A stretch of 64,000 nucleotides of DNA from the NCBI RefSeq assembly GCF_900106675.1, contig NZ_FNOB01000005.1, forward strand, positions 157,046 through 221,045, in the 5' to 3' direction. Made by a program: the position numbers and the translations under genes. The notes under the pieces were generated by a model. The model searched no databases, was not told the origin of the DNA, and saw only the letters and a list, made by a program, of their open reading frames with translations. Of this stretch, positions 60,459 through 64,000 are shown piece by piece. Positions within the stretch are counted from its first letter, which is position 1, and every line of letters begins with the position of its first letter. The DNA comes from Allgaiera indica (GTDB lineage: Bacteria; Pseudomonadota; Alphaproteobacteria; Rhodobacterales; Rhodobacteraceae).

Positions 60459-61417
60459 CCGACAAACCCCCTACCCCCGCCCGCGCGGGCCGTCTGGGCC
60501 CGGCGCTGCGCCGCGCCTTCCGCCCGGTGGCCGAGGCCAGAGGCTTCGCCCGCGCGATGCTGTGGTCGGGCGCGGTGCTGACCGGTCTTTTCGTGCTGAT
60601 GGCGCTGTTCGCGCCCTGGCTCTCGCCCTACCGGTTCGACCAGTACCGCGCGAACGGCACCGATTTCCCGCAGCTCGCGCCGCCCTCGGCGCTGCATCTG
60701 CTGGGCACCAACGTGCAATCGACCGACGTGCTGGCCCAGGTCATCTGGGGCGCGCGGACCGAATTGATGGTGGTGGCGCTGGCGCTGGTCTTCGCGCTGA
60801 CCATCGGGGTGCCGCTGGGCCTGATCGCGGGCTATTTCGGCGGCATCTTCGACCGCATCATGGTGCTGGTGATGGACGCCATGTTCGCGATCCCCTCGCT
60901 CTTGCTGGCGCTGGTGATCGCGTTCCTCCTGGGGTCGTCCATCACCTCGGGGATCGTGGTCGCGGCCTGCGCCATCACCATCGTCTATGTGCCGCAATAT
61001 TTCCGGGTGCTGCGCAACCACGTCACATCCGTGCGCGAGGAACCCTATGTCGAGGCCGCCCGCGCGATCGGCGCCGGGCCCTTCACGATCCTGGGCAAGT
61101 ACATCTTCTTCAACGTGATCCAGACGATCCCGGTGCTGGCCACGCTGAACGCGGCCGACGCGATCCTGACGCTGACGGGCCTGGGGTTCCTGGGCTACGG
61201 GGTGCAGCCCAGCCAGGGCGCCGAATGGGGCTATGACGTCTCCCGCGCGGTGGGCGACGCGGCCTCGGGCATCTGGTGGACGACGCTGTTTCCGGGCCTT
61301 GCCATCGTGCTGCTGGTCACCGGGCTGACGCTTCTGGGCGAGGGCCTGAACGAGACCCTCAATCCGGTGTTGCGCCAGCGCGCCGCGACCAGGCTGAAGA
61401 TGGAGGATCTGGAATGA
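60455..61417 (+). CDS. Peptide ABC transporter permease, DppC-type
   Basis: The protein has 320 residues. A cytoplasmic N-terminus of about 40 residues precedes the first helix; LLGTNVQSTDVLAQVIWGAR is the DppC-type signature. The EAA loop is YVEAARAIGAGPFTILGKYI. It pairs with the preceding permease to form the channel. ATGA overlaps with both neighbours show tight coupling. Confidence 0.95.
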   Translation: MTDKPPTPARAGRLGPALRRAFRPVAEARGFARAMLWSGAVLTGLFVLMALFAPWLSPYRFDQYRANGTDFPQLAPPSALHLLGTNVQSTDVLAQVIWGARTELMVVALALVFALTIGVPLGLIAGYFGGIFDRIMVLVMDAMFAIPSLLLALVIAFLLGSSITSGIVVAACAITIVYVPQYFRVLRNHVTSVREEPYVEAARAIGAGPFTILGKYIFFNVIQTIPVLATLNAADAILTLTGLGFLGYGVQPSQGAEWGYDVSRAVGDAASGIWWTTLFPGLAIVLLVTGLTLLGEGLNETLNPVLRQRAATRLKMEDLE

Positions 61418-62460
61418 GCACCCCCAACCCGCGGCCCGACACGCCCGTCGTCAGTGTCCGCGACCTGCGGGTCTATTACGGCACGCCCAAGGGCCCGGCG
61501 CGTGCGGTCGATCGTGTCTCGCTCGACATCCGCGCGGGCGAGACGCTGGGCGTGGTGGGCGAATCCGGTTCGGGCAAATCCACCCTTGGCCGCGGCATCC
61601 TGGGCCTGTTGCCCGAGGGCACCGGCCTTGCGGGCGAGGTGCTTTATCAGGGCCAGAACCTTGTGGGCCTGCCGAAGGACGAGTTGCGCAAGATGCGCGG
61701 CCCGGAACTGGGCCTGATCTTCCAGGAACCGATGACCCGGCTGAACCCGCTGTTGCGCATCCAGGAACATTTCGAGGAAACCCTGCGCCAGCACCACCCG
61801 AAGCTCACCAAGGACGAGATCCGCAAGCGCGCGCTCAATGCGCTTGGCCGCACCGGCATCCCGCCGACGCGCTACAAGCAGTATCCGCATGAATTCTCGG
61901 GCGGGATGCGGCAGCGCATCATGATCGCGCTGGCGCTGGTGCTGGAGCCCACGCTTCTGATCGCGGATGAACCCACCACCGCGCTCGACGTGATCGTCGA
62001 GGCGCAGATCATCCGCCTGCTGGCGGATCTGAAGCGGACCTCGGGCACGGCGGTGATGCTGATCACCCACAACCTTGGCATCGTGGCCGAGGCCTGCGAC
62101 CGCGTGGCGGTGATGTATGGCGGCAAGATCGTCGAAGAGGGCAACGCGCGGCAGGTCTTCGCCGATCCGCAGCACCCCTACACGCGGGAATTGCTGGCCT
62201 CGACCATCGCGCTGGAAACCAGGGAATTGCACACCATCCCCGGCGTGCCACCCAGCCTGATCACCCCGCCGCCGGGGTGCCTGTTCCATCCGCGCTGCCC
62301 CGACGCGATGAAGATCTGCGCCGCCCTGGCGCCGCCCGAAGAGCACCTGGAAGGCCGCCGCCGGGTGCAATGCTGGCGCCACGCCGCCCCGGGAGGGATC
62401 CCCGCGGGCCAGGACGCGCCGCTGGAACGAGAGGAGATCTCCGTTGCCTCCGAAGCCTGA
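61414..62460 (+). CDS. Peptide ABC transporter ATP-binding protein, DppD-type
   Basis: The protein has 348 residues. Walker [13 protein letters not shown] signature SGGMRQR, Walker [13 protein letters not shown] and H-loop ITHNLG are intact. The C-terminal oligopeptide-transporter domain has [18 protein letters not shown], with conserved cysteines that in some homologues bind a Fe-S cluster. Start overlaps the preceding permease stop; the last 17 bases overlap the next gene. Confidence 0.95.
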   Translation: MSTPNPRPDTPVVSVRDLRVYYGTPKGPARAVDRVSLDIRAGETLGVVGESGSGKSTLGRGILGLLPEGTGLAGEVLYQGQNLVGLPKDELRKMRGPELGLIFQEPMTRLNPLLRIQEHFEETLRQHHPKLTKDEIRKRALNALGRTGIPPTRYKQYPHEFSGGMRQRIMIALALVLEPTLLIADEPTTALDVIVEAQIIRLLADLKRTSGTAVMLITHNLGIVAEACDRVAVMYGGKIVEEGNARQVFADPQHPYTRELLASTIALETRELHTIPGVPPSLITPPPGCLFHPRCPDAMKICAALAPPEEHLEGRRRVQCWRHAAPGGIPAGQDAPLEREEISVASEA

Positions 62461-63805
62461 CGTCACGACCGAAGCGCCCGGCGCCGCCACGCCCTTCATC
62501 TCGGTGAAGAACCTCAGGACCTATTTCGAGATCCGCGGCAGCGTGGTCGACCGGCTGATGGGCCGCGACGCGGGCACCGTGAAGGCGGTGGATGACGTCA
62601 GCTTCGATCTGGCGAAGGGCGAGGTTCTGGGGTTGGTGGGCGAATCCGGTTCCGGCAAGTCGACGCTGGGGCGCAGCCTTCTGGGCCTGGTGCGCGCCAC
62701 CGGCGGCAGCGCCACCTTCGAGGGGCAAGAGATCGTGGGTCTTGACGAGCCCGCCCTGCGCCGGCTGCGCGCGCGCATGCAGATGGTGTTCCAGGACCCG
62801 CATGCGGCGCTGAACCCGGCGATGACGATCGAGCAATCGGTGGGCCATCCGCTGAAGATCCACAAGCGTGTGAAAGGCCCCAACGATCTGCGCCGCCAGG
62901 TGGTCGCGGCGCTCGAACGCGTGGGCCTGTCGCCGGCCGAGACCTATCTGGACAAGTACCCCGGCGATCTGTCGGGCGGGCAGAAGCAGCGCGCGGTGAT
63001 CGCGCGGGCGATCGTGCTGGACCCGGTGCTCTTGGTCGCGGACGAACCGGTGTCGATGCTCGACATGTCGGTGCGCTCGAAGATCCTGAAGCTGATGATC
63101 GACCTGAAGGATTCCCTGGGCCTCACCTATCTTTACATCACCCATGATCTGGCGACGGCCAAGTTCTTCTGCGACCGCATCGCCATCCTCTACCTCGGCC
63201 GGATCGTCGAGATCGGCGAGGCGCGCGCGCTGTATGCCGACCCCAGGCATCCCTATACCCAGGCCCTGCTAGAGGCGATCCCCGACCCCGACCCCAATCA
63301 CACCCTGCCGCGCAACCTGCCGCGCGGCGAGATCCCCGATGCCGCGAAGCCGCCGCACGGCTGCGCCTTCCACCCCCGCTGCCCGCGCGCCTTCGCGCCC
63401 TGCGGCTGGGAGATCCGCGACCTGATGGGCCTGCTAGAGGCCCGCTGGGCCGGCATGGCGGAAGCCGATCACCGGGCCGAACGCGCGCTGATCGGCACGC
63501 CCAAGATCCCCGACGGGCCCGAGCCCACCAGCCGGTTGCCCGCCGCCTCGGGCGACGGCGCGGCGCTGCTGGCGCTCTTGGAAGGGATCCGCGCCGAGAA
63601 CCCGGACGAGCCGTTCTGGACCGGGGTCAAGGCGCTGCGCGCGGGCGCGGGACAGGTCGAGATCGACTGGCACGCGCCGGTCACGCCGCGGCTGCGGCAC
63701 GATGGCAAGACGGCGGCGGCCTGTCACCTGCTCGACCCCGAGCTCTGGCCCCAAGCGGCGGGCGCGCTTTCGGAAGCCGACCCGTCAGCGACGGCACCGG
63801 CATGA
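62444..63805 (+). CDS. Peptide ABC transporter ATP-binding protein, DppF-type
   Basis: The protein has 453 residues from a TTG start with GAGGAG eight bases ahead. The nucleotide-binding domain covers residues 20-270: Walker [10 protein letters not shown], signature SGGQKQR, Walker B LLVADEPVSMLD, H-loop ITHDLA. The oligo_HPY Cys region (GCAFHPRCPRAFAPCGW) follows. The last 100 or so residues (from about 345) form an extra acidic C-terminal region with FWTGVKALRAGAGQVEIDW, longer than typical DppF. Its role is unknown. The stop overlaps a further ATG (ATGA). Confidence 0.93.
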   Translation: MPPKPDVTTEAPGAATPFISVKNLRTYFEIRGSVVDRLMGRDAGTVKAVDDVSFDLAKGEVLGLVGESGSGKSTLGRSLLGLVRATGGSATFEGQEIVGLDEPALRRLRARMQMVFQDPHAALNPAMTIEQSVGHPLKIHKRVKGPNDLRRQVVAALERVGLSPAETYLDKYPGDLSGGQKQRAVIARAIVLDPVLLVADEPVSMLDMSVRSKILKLMIDLKDSLGLTYLYITHDLATAKFFCDRIAILYLGRIVEIGEARALYADPRHPYTQALLEAIPDPDPNHTLPRNLPRGEIPDAAKPPHGCAFHPRCPRAFAPCGWEIRDLMGLLEARWAGMAEADHRAERALIGTPKIPDGPEPTSRLPAASGDGAALLALLEGIRAENPDEPFWTGVKALRAGAGQVEIDWHAPVTPRLRHDGKTAAACHLLDPELWPQAAGALSEADPSATAPA

Positions 63806-63864
63806 GCCGAGTCGCGATCCACATCGGTTCGCGGGCGGAGTCGGGCAAGATGATCCGTAGGTGA
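63802..63864 (+). pseudogene. Truncated start of the next operon gene
   Basis: A 20-codon frame beginning MSRVAIHIGSRAESGKMIRR starts in an ATGA overlap with the preceding ATPase gene. That position normally belongs to a coupled downstream gene. It stops after 20 codons, directly before the palindrome GACCCGGG-TAT-CCCGGGTC, 41 bases ahead of the IS-like end. It is probably the remnant of a gene broken by insertion or deletion. No product can be named. Confidence 0.4.
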
Positions 63865-63905
63865 CCCGGGTATCCCGGGTCGCCCTCGGCGCTGCCCCCG
63901 TTGCC

Positions 63906-64000
63906 TGAGCTACCCCCCGAAATTCGGACACTGACATAAGCTACGATTTGCAGTCTGCTGATCTTCGACGAGAAGGAGATCAGAGATGTCGAAACGCAAG
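63906..64000 (+). mobile_element. Left end of an IS3-like insertion sequence (partial)
   Basis: TGAGCTACCCCCCGAAATTC begins a terminal repeat like those of IS3-family elements. It is followed about 60 bases later by AAGGAG and an ATG (63986) whose first codons read MSKRK, the usual start of an IS3-type OrfA transposase. The window ends after five codons, so the element's length, other end and target duplication are not visible. Confidence 0.65.

Overview
The window is GC-rich chromosomal DNA of an alphaproteobacterium, most likely a member of the Rhodobacteraceae (Rhodobacter/Rhodovulum/roseobacter relatives). Three things point there: a complete gene transfer agent (GTA) structural cluster in the Rhodobacter capsulatus gene order, next to cysE; a soxBDAG-type heterotetrameric sarcosine oxidase; and a pyruvate dehydrogenase E1-beta that carries its own lipoyl domain. 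Fnr-type and CtrA-type regulatory boxes are also present. Nearly all of the sequence is ordinary core genome. Very long open frames antisense to real genes are common because of the base composition and were left out.

Layout. 0.4-5.4 kb: LysM protein, LOG-family hydrolase, RarD-like transporter, glyoxalase-fold protein, iron superoxide dismutase and a small secreted protein. 5.4-11.5 kb (minus): sarcosine oxidase genes soxB, soxD, soxA and soxG, with two small single-span membrane protein genes between soxB and soxD. 11.7-15.8 kb (plus): ccmI-ruvX-DUF1289 in overlapping order, two CAP/SCP-domain exported proteins and a PaaI-type thioesterase. 15.9-20.1 kb (plus): pdhA-pdhB-pdhC, interrupted by a lower-GC membrane protein gene. 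20.2-21.5 kb (minus): cysE and a small GTA-adjacent gene. 21.5-35.5 kb (minus): GTA genes g1 to g15, all intact and mostly overlapping by 1-4 bases. 35.7-40.8 kb (minus): mltG, fabF, acpP, fabG, fabD. 41.4-42.6 kb (plus): rpsF-rpsR-rplI. 42.7-47.9 kb: a MarR-type regulator that looks frameshifted, a DUF3775 protein, trigger factor, tRNA-Leu(UAG), a degenerate Hint-domain protein and the bifunctional NAD(P)HX repair enzyme. 48-49.9 kb: glnB-glnA. 50-56.3 kb: a membrane-anchored protein of unknown function, a DUF3445 heme-protein relative, an alpha/beta-hydrolase-OsmC fusion, RlmJ, Ndk, a TfoX C-terminal-domain protein and an NsrR-like Rrf2 regulator. 56.5-63.8 kb (plus): an M19 dipeptidase followed by a complete peptide ABC importer. 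At the right edge the next operon gene is cut short, and the left end of an IS3-like insertion sequence begins.

The most interesting material is the control region of the GTA cluster. A perfect TTAA-N7-TTAA CtrA box, a sigma70-like promoter with a palindrome in its spacer, and a strong intrinsic-terminator hairpin lie in that order between mltG and g1. Other notable signals are an orphan Fnr-type box with a well-placed -10 element in the fabD-rpsF gap (a possible oxygen-regulated small RNA), an Fnr/Nnr-type palindrome ahead of the NsrR-like gene, and a family of short dispersed intergenic repeats, one of which sits inside the GTA cluster. No CRISPR array, integrase, toxin-antitoxin pair or phage lysis/replication module was seen.
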